This document shows, piece by piece, positions 56,917 through 64,000 of a DNA stretch of 64,000 nt. Location: assembly GCF_013137895.1 (NCBI RefSeq), contig NZ_CP053538.1:1301501-1365500 (forward strand). Direction: 5' to 3'. The notes beneath the pieces were generated by a model. It worked only from the letters and a program-made list of their open reading frames with translations, searched no databases and was not told where the DNA came from. Position 1 is the first letter of the stretch; every line of letters starts with the position of its first letter. A program made the position numbers and the translations under genes. The stretch is from Hymenobacter taeanensis (GTDB lineage Bacteria; Bacteroidota; Bacteroidia; Cytophagales; Hymenobacteraceae).

Positions 56917-57891
56917 CTAGGGCAGCAACACCTGGTCTATAACGTGCACTACCCCGTTGGTGCATTGCACGTCGGGAATAACCATGGCTGCAGGCGTGGT
57001 GTTGCCCTGGCCTTGCACCGGTACTACTCCCCCAGCAAAAGCCCCTAGCTTTACTTCTCCCCCCAATGTCTTTAGGCTGGTGTTGTCCTCAAACTCGGGG
57101 GTGAAGGTGCCGCCGTTGCTGGCCACGTGGTTTAGCAGCACTGCCGTAACAGTAGCCTGGGGCAGCTTACGAATATCACTGGGCTGCTCAAGGGCTACTC
57201 CAAGCTTACGGCCCAGGTCTTTGAACGCTGCATCGGTGGGCGCAAACACTGTGAAGGCAGGGCTGCCGGGCTTGGCAGTAAGGGCCTCAGTGAGGTTGCA
57301 GTACACTAGGGCTTCTACCAGAAAAGTTAGTTCGGGTTTTATAAATACCTGACCGTTCTTGAGCGCCAGCGCCGATTGTACTATATCTACTCCGGTAGCT
57401 AACAGCACTTTATCAATGGGATGTACCATTCCGTTAGCGGCTTTCACGTCTTGAGCCAAAATGAGGGAGCCGTTCACATACAGCTTGCCGTTGCGGCCAA
57501 TGATGCGGCGGCTAGGCCCGGCCAGCGAAGCAGTGCTGCTCCCAACTTTGAGGGTGCTGCCTTCTAGGCGGCCAGCGGCCGTGTGATACAGGAGGGTAGT
57601 AGTGAGGAAGGACTTTTGTAGCGTCAGCAGATCTAAGGCGCTATTCAGGCCCAGGCGGGCGAAGGCGGCGTTAGTAGGCGCAAAAACCGTGTATTCGGCT
57701 CCGCTCTTGGCTTTATTGGTGAGGGTAATGGCCACGCCCCCACGAATAGCAGCATCTTCCAGCACGCTAAACTCTTGACCAGCTACGGCAATATTGGCAA
57801 TAGAAGGAGTTACTTCCTCAGGAGTGCAGCTGGTGACTACTGTGGAGCTTAAGGCCAAACCAATAAGCACTAACGAGAAGGCGTGTTTCAT
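56917..57891 (-). CDS. Two-domain fasciclin (FAS1) lipoprotein
   Basis: 324 residues from the Met at 57889-57891. Lipobox VVTSC (Cys22). Two FAS1 domains, each with the YTVFAPTNAAFARLG or FTVFAPTDAAFKDLG motif, a YH/NH-type H2 box (LLYHTAAG; LLNHVASNGG) and a closing V-H-x-I-D-x-V-L-L (GMVHPIDKVLLATG; GVVHVIDQVLLP). A cell-surface adhesion protein. Confidence 0.93.
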   Translation of the reverse strand: MKHAFSLVLIGLALSSTVVTSCTPEEVTPSIANIAVAGQEFSVLEDAAIRGGVAITLTNKAKSGAEYTVFAPTNAAFARLGLNSALDLLTLQKSFLTTTLLYHTAAGRLEGSTLKVGSSTASLAGPSRRIIGRNGKLYVNGSLILAQDVKAANGMVHPIDKVLLATGVDIVQSALALKNGQVFIKPELTFLVEALVYCNLTEALTAKPGSPAFTVFAPTDAAFKDLGRKLGVALEQPSDIRKLPQATVTAVLLNHVASNGGTFTPEFEDNTSLKTLGGEVKLGAFAGGVVPVQGQGNTTPAAMVIPDVQCTNGVVHVIDQVLLP

Positions 57892-58109
57892 GAAAAAAGC
57901 AAAGCAGAAGGTGTGGTAGTAAGAGACTTGCGCAGTCGTTTTAAACTGATACGCAATTAACGGAGTGCTTTTCGAATTGGATTTATCGTCTACCAATCCG
58001 AATGTCGCGTTGGCCGCGTAAATGCGACGATTCACAGAGAGGCCTAGAAACAGGCTCCTTTCTCCGGCAACATTTACTGCACTAACACACCATTTGCGCC
58101 CCTTTTTTT

Positions 58110-59000
58110 ATGAAACACGTTTCCTCCTTTTTTGGTCTGACGGCCGGCTTACTTGTAGCCGCCGGGGCTTCTGCTTCCGCCCAAAGTCTGGTGAGCGGTT
58201 TCATGTCGGGAAAGCACCACGGCTCTGTGGCCGTTTCTACCACCGCCGAGCACTACAAGCAGGTGTATCTGGTACCCGAAAAAGTAGATATGGTGCCCCT
58301 CTACCGCCAAGTCTACGTGACCTCGGTAAACCTCTACGCCAGCTATGGCCTGACGGATAAGATTGATGCCATTCTGAGCTTACCCTACATCAAGTCAGAA
58401 GGCCGGGCCGATGAGCAGGTAGTGCAGGACCTGGGCTTCCGGAATACTCGTCAGGATTTTCAGGATATCACCGGCGTGCTGAAGTTCAAGTCGTACTCTG
58501 GTACCATTGGCAACTACCTCGTTGACCTGCTGGGAGTAGTGGCCGTGAGCACTCCGTTCAGCGGCTACAAATCGAATACTGGCCTAGACTATATTATTGC
58601 CATCGGCAACCGCGCCACCAAGGTTACTACGCTGGGCGTGGTACACGTGAAAACGGCCTCGGGGGTGTTTGCAACGGGGCAGGCCGGCTATAGCTTACGC
58701 AGCGGCCTCGTGCCCAACGCTTTTCTAGCCGAGACCAAGGTAGGCGTTGCCAGTACTAAGCTCTACGCCGAAGCCCTGGCCTCCTTCCAGAAATCAGCCA
58801 AAAGCGGTACCGATATTCTGCAGCCGGGCTTTGATGGCAACTTCACAGCCACTCGGGTAGATTTTGTGCGCGTGGGGGTGAACCTGTTCCGCCCGCTTAC
58901 CAAAGGCCTGGGTGCCTCCGTGGGCGTCAGCACTTATGTAGCCGGCCGCAACGTAGGCCAGTCAACGGGTGTTTCGGGCGGCTTGTCGTATAATTTCTAG
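58110..59000 (+). CDS. Hypothetical outer-membrane beta-barrel protein
   Basis: 296 residues. Signal peptide (TAGLLVAAGASASAQ). The mature protein reads as an amphipathic beta-barrel (TSVNLYASYGLTDKIDAILSLPYIKSEG, GNYLVDLLGVVAVSTPF, TATRVDFVRVGVNLFRPL) with an aromatic C-terminal end (SGGLSYNF) like outer-membrane porins. Likely 12-14 strands. Substrate unknown. Confidence 0.75.
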   Translation: MKHVSSFFGLTAGLLVAAGASASAQSLVSGFMSGKHHGSVAVSTTAEHYKQVYLVPEKVDMVPLYRQVYVTSVNLYASYGLTDKIDAILSLPYIKSEGRADEQVVQDLGFRNTRQDFQDITGVLKFKSYSGTIGNYLVDLLGVVAVSTPFSGYKSNTGLDYIIAIGNRATKVTTLGVVHVKTASGVFATGQAGYSLRSGLVPNAFLAETKVGVASTKLYAEALASFQKSAKSGTDILQPGFDGNFTATRVDFVRVGVNLFRPLTKGLGASVGVSTYVAGRNVGQSTGVSGGLSYNF

Positions 59001-59055
59001 GTGTTGAGACTAGGCCACATGGCCCTAGCCCGTCATGCGGCATCCTGGCCTGCGT

Positions 59056-60138
59056 TTACTCCCTTCTGAAAAACGCCTGCACCCCTTCCCGGCCGCTGTC
59101 CATCAAGTCTTGCTTCTGGGTATCGGATAAGCGCTTGATCTTGGGATTAAAGCCGCGGGTACTGATACTGACGGTCCGCTCCCAGTCGCGGGGTTGGGTA
59201 GGGTTGAGGTTCTCAATGGCTACCGTGTAGAGAGCTCCCACATACGAGCCAAAGTCGCGGACCTGGTAAGGCGCGAGTTGCTGACGGCCGTTGGGCAAGG
59301 TATCGAGAGCGAGCTGAGCGGGCCGGTCGAGGCGCAGGCCCAGTGTTTCGGGGTTAAAGAGCGGGCCGGTGGCGGGTGCTTCTGTGGCTACACTCCCAAC
59401 TGGTACGTACCGCGCCTCATCAAACAGCCAGATGGGGTAGTTAGCCAACAGGCCTCCGTCAACCAGCACCTCTACGGCCTGCCCTTTCGCGGGGCGCTGC
59501 ACAATGTGGCCCTGGCTATCGAGCAAAACGGCCCGAAAGTATAGCGGAATGCTCATGCTGATGCGCACGGCATCGGCTACGCGCAGGTCGGGATGAGTTT
59601 CGTAGCTGAAAATCTGGGTGCGTTGAGTGGTGAGGTTGGTGCCAGTGGTATACAGGTCACGGTAGCGGGAGGGCTCCTGTTGAGCGAGAGTATGCAACTG
59701 GCCTAGCGTAAGATTGGGGCGCTGCGTTTTGCGGGCTGCCAGCTGGTTGAGGTAGCGGGCCAGCTCGTTGCCGCGGTACCAGCCGTATTGCTTCACAAGG
59801 CGGGTGCCGCCCCAAAAAAACATCAGGCGCCCATCATTCAGCCGCTGAATAGGGGTGTGATTAACTACCTCCACTATTTCCTGGGGAGAGTATCCTACCG
59901 CCAGCAGCGCCGCCTGAATAGCGCCGGCCGAGGTGCCGCCCACGCGGCGTAGGCCAGTGAGCACCCCCTGTTTCTCCAGCTCGGCCAGCGCCCCGCCGTA
60001 GGCTATACCCCGGATGCCGCCACCCTCCATCACCAGGTTCCGGTAGATGGGCGCGGGTGCCTGCCCATACCCAGCAGCGGGCAGGTACAGGAGCAGCCAC
60101 AGGCCTAGCAGGCAACGGATCGGGGGCAGATCGGGCAT
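59056..60138 (-). CDS. Secreted patatin-like phospholipase
   Basis: 360 residues from the Met at 60136-60138 (MPDLPPIRCLLGLWLLLYLPAAGYG, signal peptide). Patatin motifs: oxyanion-hole GGGIRG (39-44), nucleophile Ser70 in GGTSAGAIQ, and Asp227 in VDGGLLANYPIWLFDEAR. Serine-Asp dyad lipase acting on phospholipids. The C-terminal 70 residues lack a translocation barrel, so it is a periplasmic or secreted soluble enzyme. Confidence 0.93.
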   Translation of the reverse strand: MPDLPPIRCLLGLWLLLYLPAAGYGQAPAPIYRNLVMEGGGIRGIAYGGALAELEKQGVLTGLRRVGGTSAGAIQAALLAVGYSPQEIVEVVNHTPIQRLNDGRLMFFWGGTRLVKQYGWYRGNELARYLNQLAARKTQRPNLTLGQLHTLAQQEPSRYRDLYTTGTNLTTQRTQIFSYETHPDLRVADAVRISMSIPLYFRAVLLDSQGHIVQRPAKGQAVEVLVDGGLLANYPIWLFDEARYVPVGSVATEAPATGPLFNPETLGLRLDRPAQLALDTLPNGRQQLAPYQVRDFGSYVGALYTVAIENLNPTQPRDWERTVSISTRGFNPKIKRLSDTQKQDLMDSGREGVQAFFRRE

Positions 60139-60296
60139 AGGAGGCGGGCAAAACAGGTGAGCAGATACAGAAAGTGACCCATGGCTGTAGAGGCTAGATA
60201 CCGACAGGCCGGAAGAGGTTGTATGCCTATAGCAGTTCCGTTTGGTAGAGATGATGGCCCACGGGAGAATCTCCGCGCCAAACCATTTCACCCCGT

Positions 60297-60304
60297 TATC
60301 TTTG
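60297..60304 (+). promoter_or_regulatory. -7 box TATCTTTG for tdh
   Basis: TAnnTTTG match, 36 bases before the ATG at 60341. Confidence 0.55.
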
Positions 60305-60340
60305 TAGCCCCCATCCACCCACTTCCCCTACTTCAGCAGC

Positions 60341-61312
60341 ATGCAATCCACCCCCAGCGACACCATTCTGGTAATCGGAGCCGGCGGCCAACTTGGCCTG
60401 GAACTTACCCATGAGCTTCGCCAGATCTATGGCGCCTCCAACGTAGTAGCCGCCGACGTGCGGGCGCCTCAAAACGCCGACGCCCAGGAAGCTGGCCCGT
60501 TTGAGCTGCTGGACGTACTGGATAAGCCTCGGCTGGAGGAAGTGATGCGCCAGTACAAGCCCAAGCAAGTGTACCACCTGGCGGCGCTGCTCTCGGCCAC
60601 GGCCGAGAAGAACCCCAAGTTTGGGTGGCAGCTGAACATGGACGGCCTGTTTCATGTGCTGGATGCGGCCGTGGATCTGGGTGTGCAGCAGGTGTACTGG
60701 CCGAGCAGCATTGCCGTGTTCGGCCCCGATACGCCCCGCGAGAATACGCCTCAGCTCACCGTCATGAACCCGAATACGGTGTATGGCATCAGCAAGCTGG
60801 CCGGTGAGCAGTGGTGCGAGTGGTATTTCCGCAAGCACGGCTTGGATGTGCGCAGCCTGCGCTACCCTGGCCTTATCGGCTACAAGAGCCTGCCCGGCGG
60901 CGGCACCACCGACTACGCCGTAGATATCTATCACAAGGCCGTGGCCGGACAGGCCTACGAGTGCTTCCTGGAGCAGGACACCTACTTGCCCATGATGTAC
61001 ATGCCCGATGCCCTGAAAGCCACCCTGGACCTAATGCACGCCCCCGCCGACAACATTCAGGTGCGCAGCAGTTACAACCTGGGCGCCATGAGCTTCTCGC
61101 CGGAAGAAATTACGCGCAGCATCCAGCGCCACTACCCCGATTTCCGGGTTACGTATCAGCCTGACTCGCGCCAGCAGATTGCCAACTCCTGGCCCGCCAG
61201 CATTGACGACTCCAAGGCTCGCCAGGACTGGGGCTGGCAGCCACAGTTCACCTTGGATAAGATGACCGACGACATGCTGCTGCACTTGAAAGAGGCTATA
61301 GTGTTGAGTTAA
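60341..61312 (+). CDS. tdh: L-threonine dehydrogenase, SDR type
   Basis: 323 residues. NAD-dependent epimerase-fold enzyme of the type described in Flavobacterium and animals, not the zinc-dependent E. coli type. GAGGQLG (13-19) binds NAD; YHLAALLSATAEKNP, WPSSIAVFGP, YGISK (Tyr148, Lys152) catalytic, RYPGLIGYKS, and the C-terminal SWPASIDDSKARQDWGW characteristic of TDH. Oxidises threonine to 2-amino-3-ketobutyrate, which kbl cleaves. Five kb from kbl. Confidence 0.9.
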   Translation: MQSTPSDTILVIGAGGQLGLELTHELRQIYGASNVVAADVRAPQNADAQEAGPFELLDVLDKPRLEEVMRQYKPKQVYHLAALLSATAEKNPKFGWQLNMDGLFHVLDAAVDLGVQQVYWPSSIAVFGPDTPRENTPQLTVMNPNTVYGISKLAGEQWCEWYFRKHGLDVRSLRYPGLIGYKSLPGGGTTDYAVDIYHKAVAGQAYECFLEQDTYLPMMYMPDALKATLDLMHAPADNIQVRSSYNLGAMSFSPEEITRSIQRHYPDFRVTYQPDSRQQIANSWPASIDDSKARQDWGWQPQFTLDKMTDDMLLHLKEAIVLS

Positions 61313-61318
61313 TAGAGT

Positions 61319-61807
61319 GTGTTACTGTTGCTAAGCATTGTAGGCACCTTACTGTCACTTATCTGGGACGGAGTATGGCTCGGCTTGATATTCCTGTTGT
61401 TTCGGTTTATCTTCCGTACTCTCGCACGTCGAGGCGGCTTGCAGTTGCATAACCCATTTCAACCGGGCTGGACACAGTTACACCAGCAATACGGAACGGC
61501 ACAAATAATTCGTCCAACCGAATGGATGTCGGGTACAATAGGGGCAGTCAAGTATGACAACGGGCTTAAGTTCAGGTTTGAGACCCAACATTGGGTGCTT
61601 CAGAACATGGACATATCGGGTTTAGTAGTTCGGATTCCGTATGCTGACATAGCAGCATTACAAACGCCGACTTCCTTCCAGATTTCAAGTTTCAGCGAAA
61701 CGGAATATACGCCTGGGATATTTCAGGTTGGGGACGTCAGAATAGAACTTCCCGCTTACTGGGCCGACCAACTGCTACGGCACATGGCCGCCGCGCCAGT
61801 GGCCTAG
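61319..61807 (+). CDS. Hypothetical membrane-linked protein
   Basis: 162 residues from a GTG at 61319, six bases after tdh. Two short membrane segments at the N-terminus (LLLLSIVGTLLSLIWDGVWLGLIF and LLFRFIFRTLA), then a soluble beta-rich domain (FRFETQHWVLQNMDISGLVVRIPY). Its stop codon TAG lies in the word GTGGCCTAG. Family not recognised; read-through from tdh is likely. Confidence 0.6.
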   Translation: MLLLLSIVGTLLSLIWDGVWLGLIFLLFRFIFRTLARRGGLQLHNPFQPGWTQLHQQYGTAQIIRPTEWMSGTIGAVKYDNGLKFRFETQHWVLQNMDISGLVVRIPYADIAALQTPTSFQISSFSETEYTPGIFQVGDVRIELPAYWADQLLRHMAAAPVA

Positions 61808-61830
61808 ACCACCTAAACGTTGCCTAAATG

Positions 61831-61862
61831 AAAAGCCTCGCCCAAACCGGCGAGGCTTTTTT
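61831..61862 (+). terminator. Terminator after the hypothetical membrane-linked gene
   Basis: AAAAGCCTCGCC / GGCGAGGCTTTT with a T-run. Confidence 0.9.
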
Positions 61863-61930
61863 GCGCTTCGTCTCGCAAACATCTGCGTTTTCTCTACGTT
61901 CCTGTGCAGGAACCCGATACTGCGCACCTT

Positions 61931-62659
61931 ATGATCGTCAATCATACCCCCGCCGGCTGGCAGATTATCTACCAACAAGCGCACGGCCTGCTGGCCACGC
62001 AACTAGCCTGGCACTGGCAGCCCTTCGGTGAGTCAGATAAGTGGGTAGGCCTGCTGGCCGCCATTGCCCAGCACGACGATGAGCAGCCCGAGTGGACGGG
62101 CCACTACGGCCTCACGCCGGCAGGAGCCCCAGCTAACTTCACCATGAAGGAATTCTCGCTGGAGCAGGCCACCGGCGTAATGCACGCGGCGCGCTTCCAG
62201 GGGCGGTGGCGCAGTTTGCTCACCAGCCTGCACCTGAGTACGCTCTACGAAAGCCTGCGCGGCCAAAACAAGCAGACCGATGCTTTCTTGGATGAGCAGC
62301 AAGCCAAGCAAAAACAGTGGCTGAAAGAGCTCCACCTGTCGCGCAAGGAAGCCCAGCGCTACTACGACCTACTGCACTGGTGCGACCGGCTCAGTCTGAT
62401 TCTGTGCCGGCAGGAGCTGCCTGAAATGGGGCGCAGCCTAGAAATTTACACCGGCTCAGACAAGCAGCGCTATGATGTGGTAGTGCCAGAAGCCGGCGGG
62501 GCCGCTACCGTACAGCCCTGGCCCTTCCGGGAGCCCCACTTCACTGTGAGCGTAGAAGCTTCCGTGCTAAGCCAGCTGCAATTCAAGGACGACAACGAGC
62601 TGGCCGCTTCCTTGCGCGCAGCTCCCATTGAGCTACTAACCTGGGAGTTTAAAAAATAA
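61931..62659 (+). CDS. DUF3891 protein
   Basis: 242 residues from the Met at 61931 (MIVNHTPAGWQIIYQQAHGLLATQLAWHW). DUF3891 pattern: WQPF, LLAAIAQHDDEQPEW, LHLSTLYESL, QRYYDLLHWCDRLSLILCRQELP. Cytoplasmic, His/Asp-rich at IAQHDDEQ, which could bind a metal, as in HD-like hydrolases. Function unknown. Confidence 0.85.
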   Translation: MIVNHTPAGWQIIYQQAHGLLATQLAWHWQPFGESDKWVGLLAAIAQHDDEQPEWTGHYGLTPAGAPANFTMKEFSLEQATGVMHAARFQGRWRSLLTSLHLSTLYESLRGQNKQTDAFLDEQQAKQKQWLKELHLSRKEAQRYYDLLHWCDRLSLILCRQELPEMGRSLEIYTGSDKQRYDVVVPEAGGAATVQPWPFREPHFTVSVEASVLSQLQFKDDNELAASLRAAPIELLTWEFKK

Positions 62660-62753
62660 GTGGCCTAGAACAGCTTCAGTAGCCCTTCGTGCTAAGGCAA
62701 CAAGGCCGCTCGCATCAGCGTGAGGTGTTAGGCCACTACTTACTATGCCATAG

Positions 62754-62804
62754 TAATAAAGCACGCCATGTGGAGCTATGGGCTCCGCATGGCGTGCTTT
62801 ATTA
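62754..62804. terminator. 23-bp inverted repeat between convergent genes
   Basis: Arms 62754-62776 and 62782-62804 pair with one mismatch (G-U possible). Lies between DUF3891 and the minus-strand lipoprotein gene at 62821. Confidence 0.85.
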
Positions 62805-62820
62805 TTACAACGTGGGCAAC

Positions 62821-63663
62821 TTAGAGTTTGGTGATGGGGGTTTTGCTGGTCATGACGCCCGCCGGCACTGTATCCGAGGCGTATACGTGGTCGAGTTTGC
62901 GGCCATCTTTGCCATCGGTGCGGTCAGTGGCCAGCATAATGCGGCCGTAGCGGCGGTAGTCGGCCCAGCGGCGGCGGAAGGCGGGCTGCGCATCAGTGGC
63001 TTTCGGGAAGTAAGCCCACTCCTCTACCAGGTTAGTAGCGGGGTTGATGAGCACTTCATACTTGTTGTCGGGTGTCACGCCCACGTTCTTGAAGGTCATG
63101 TTCAGCACTTCGGCGGGCTTGCCATCCATCATAGTGCCGGTGCCTTTGTAAGTGAGCGTTACGCCAGAGTCTTTCAGCTTGAAAGGCATTACCAGCCACC
63201 ACGAGTTGTTTACCCAAATAGGATACATCCGGCTGAGTAGCTTTTGCCCGTCGGGGGTAGCCGAGATGTCTTTGCCGCTGCGGTAGGCCTGCCCCTGCTT
63301 GGTGTTGATGTTATACACGGCCACGGTGCTGTCCTTTTGCCACCGAAAGTCGCCGGTGTGCTTGTCCCAGAGCTGATAAGAGCCGTCCAGAAAGTCCCAG
63401 CCCACGAGGCGGGTTTGCTGCCAGGCCGGGTAGCCACCCATCTGGCGCATTACCTTGTCGGCCAGGGCCAGGGCTTTGGCGTCGGAGCCGGCGCGGTCAA
63501 AATCGGGAGCGGCGGGGAAAGAGGCCGTATCGGTGGCCATGGCAGTGGCCTTACCCGCCTTCTTTTTACCCGAGGGAGAATTTTGCTGACAGGCGGCAAC
63601 ACTAATGGTTAGCCCGGTGATGCACACACTTAGGGCTACTTTGGAGAGGCTACGTACTCGCAT
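62821..63663 (-). CDS. Hypothetical lipoprotein, DUF6503-like
   Basis: 280 residues. Lipobox SVAAC (Cys25). The body (ALADKVMRQMGGYPAWQQTRLVGWDFL, GDFRWQKDSTVAVYNINTKQGQAY, PVMPFKLKDSGVTLTYKG-like and NPATNLVEEWAYFPK) agrees with the DUF6503-type fold of Bacteroidota: a lipoprotein-localisation-like half-barrel of about 230 residues. Probably binds a hydrophobic ligand in the periplasm. Confidence 0.7.
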   Translation of the reverse strand: MRVRSLSKVALSVCITGLTISVAACQQNSPSGKKKAGKATAMATDTASFPAAPDFDRAGSDAKALALADKVMRQMGGYPAWQQTRLVGWDFLDGSYQLWDKHTGDFRWQKDSTVAVYNINTKQGQAYRSGKDISATPDGQKLLSRMYPIWVNNSWWLVMPFKLKDSGVTLTYKGTGTMMDGKPAEVLNMTFKNVGVTPDNKYEVLINPATNLVEEWAYFPKATDAQPAFRRRWADYRRYGRIMLATDRTDGKDGRKLDHVYASDTVPAGVMTSKTPITKL

Positions 63664-63805
63664 GTTGACGGGGAGAAACTGTACCCGATAACCACGTGGT
63701 TTCGGTTCAGCTTGTACGCTAAAGCTACGAATGCTGGCCGTCTTTATCCAACGTAGTTCTGATAGCCGCCGTACTTACCACCATACCCTTCCGTTTTTTT
63801 GCCTT

Positions 63806-64000
63806 ATGCCCGCGCACTACCGCTTATCCGACGTCCTTGGTATTTTGAAAACGACGGCCAGTGAGTTCATGGTGAATAACTCGTTTCGCCACGCGGCGGC
63901 CCTGTCTTACTACACCATCTTCTCGCTGCCGCCTCTGCTAATTATTGTTATCACCACGGCCAGTGCCATTTACGGCACTGAGGCAGTGACTGGCCAGATT
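63806..64000 (+). CDS. YihY/BrkB-family membrane protein (partial, cut by window end)
   Basis: 65 residues from the Met at 63806 to the window edge. HAAALSYYTIFSLPPLLIIVITTASAIYGTEA is the first membrane segment and conserved start of the YihY/virulence factor BrkB family, an inner-membrane protein of about 300 residues. The remainder lies beyond 64000. Confidence 0.85.
   Translation, partial: MPAHYRLSDVLGILKTTASEFMVNNSFRHAAALSYYTIFSLPPLLIIVITTASAIYGTEAVTGQI

Overview
The window looks like a chromosomal segment of a GC-rich Bacteroidota, most likely Hymenobacter or a close relative in the Cytophagales. The evidence is a C-terminal type IX secretion sorting domain (44.5-47.0 kb), many Bacteroidota-style lipoproteins and DUF families (DUF1206, DUF1599, DUF3891, DUF4136, DUF805), a fused alpha-beta E1 dehydrogenase, an SDR-type threonine dehydrogenase, and TAnnTTTG -7 boxes close upstream of many start codons. 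The genus is an inference; no rRNA is present.

Layout. 0.3-5.3 kb: EamA-type transporter, large secreted six-hairpin glycosidase, degenerate truncated globin, small Cys-rich protein. 5.4-10 kb: sucA-sucB (2-oxoglutarate dehydrogenase E1 and E2) with a hairpin repeat between them. 10-22.6 kb: a royal-jelly-type beta-propeller lipoprotein, a 3D-domain protein, a composite coiled-coil/WG-repeat membrane protein, small secreted proteins, a TPR-like protein, CsbD, a DprA-like protein, DUF1206 and a Lys1-like oxidoreductase. 22.9-33.6 kb: gcvP, lipA, OsmC, YtxJ, fused E1 dehydrogenase. 34-39.7 kb: M16 peptidase, four small secreted proteins of which three share an APG...TDYxGRP motif, pheS, Rieske-like lipoprotein. 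39.7-44.5 kb: tRNA-Asn followed by a decayed tyrosine recombinase, then an acyl-CoA dehydrogenase/histidine kinase/response regulator cassette; this looks like an old integrated island. 44.5-64 kb: T9SS-sorted protein, sterol-desaturase-like enzyme, aroK, ABC permease, DoxX protein, DUF1599, folP-cdaA, kbl, hydrolase, fasciclin, patatin, tdh, DUF3891, lipoprotein, and the start of a YihY family protein.

How the genes work together. Several genes belong to lipoate-dependent central metabolism: sucA/sucB, the E1 of a second 2-oxoacid dehydrogenase, gcvP, and lipA, which makes the cofactor. tdh and kbl convert threonine to glycine plus acetyl-CoA, and gcvP can take the glycine onward. folP supplies folate, whose tetrahydrofolate form gcvP's complex uses, and folP is translationally coupled to the c-di-AMP synthase gene cdaA.

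Non-coding signals stand out. The word GGCCTAG/CTAGGCC occurs about 55 times by eye, roughly seven times chance, often just after stop codons and in the core of a family of intergenic inverted repeats; only one copy lies in the 39.0-46.2 kb island region. Long perfect hairpins (up to 43-bp arms) sit between convergent genes. Several proteins keep a known fold but lack their key residues: the truncated globin, the Rieske-like lipoprotein and an alpha/beta hydrolase.
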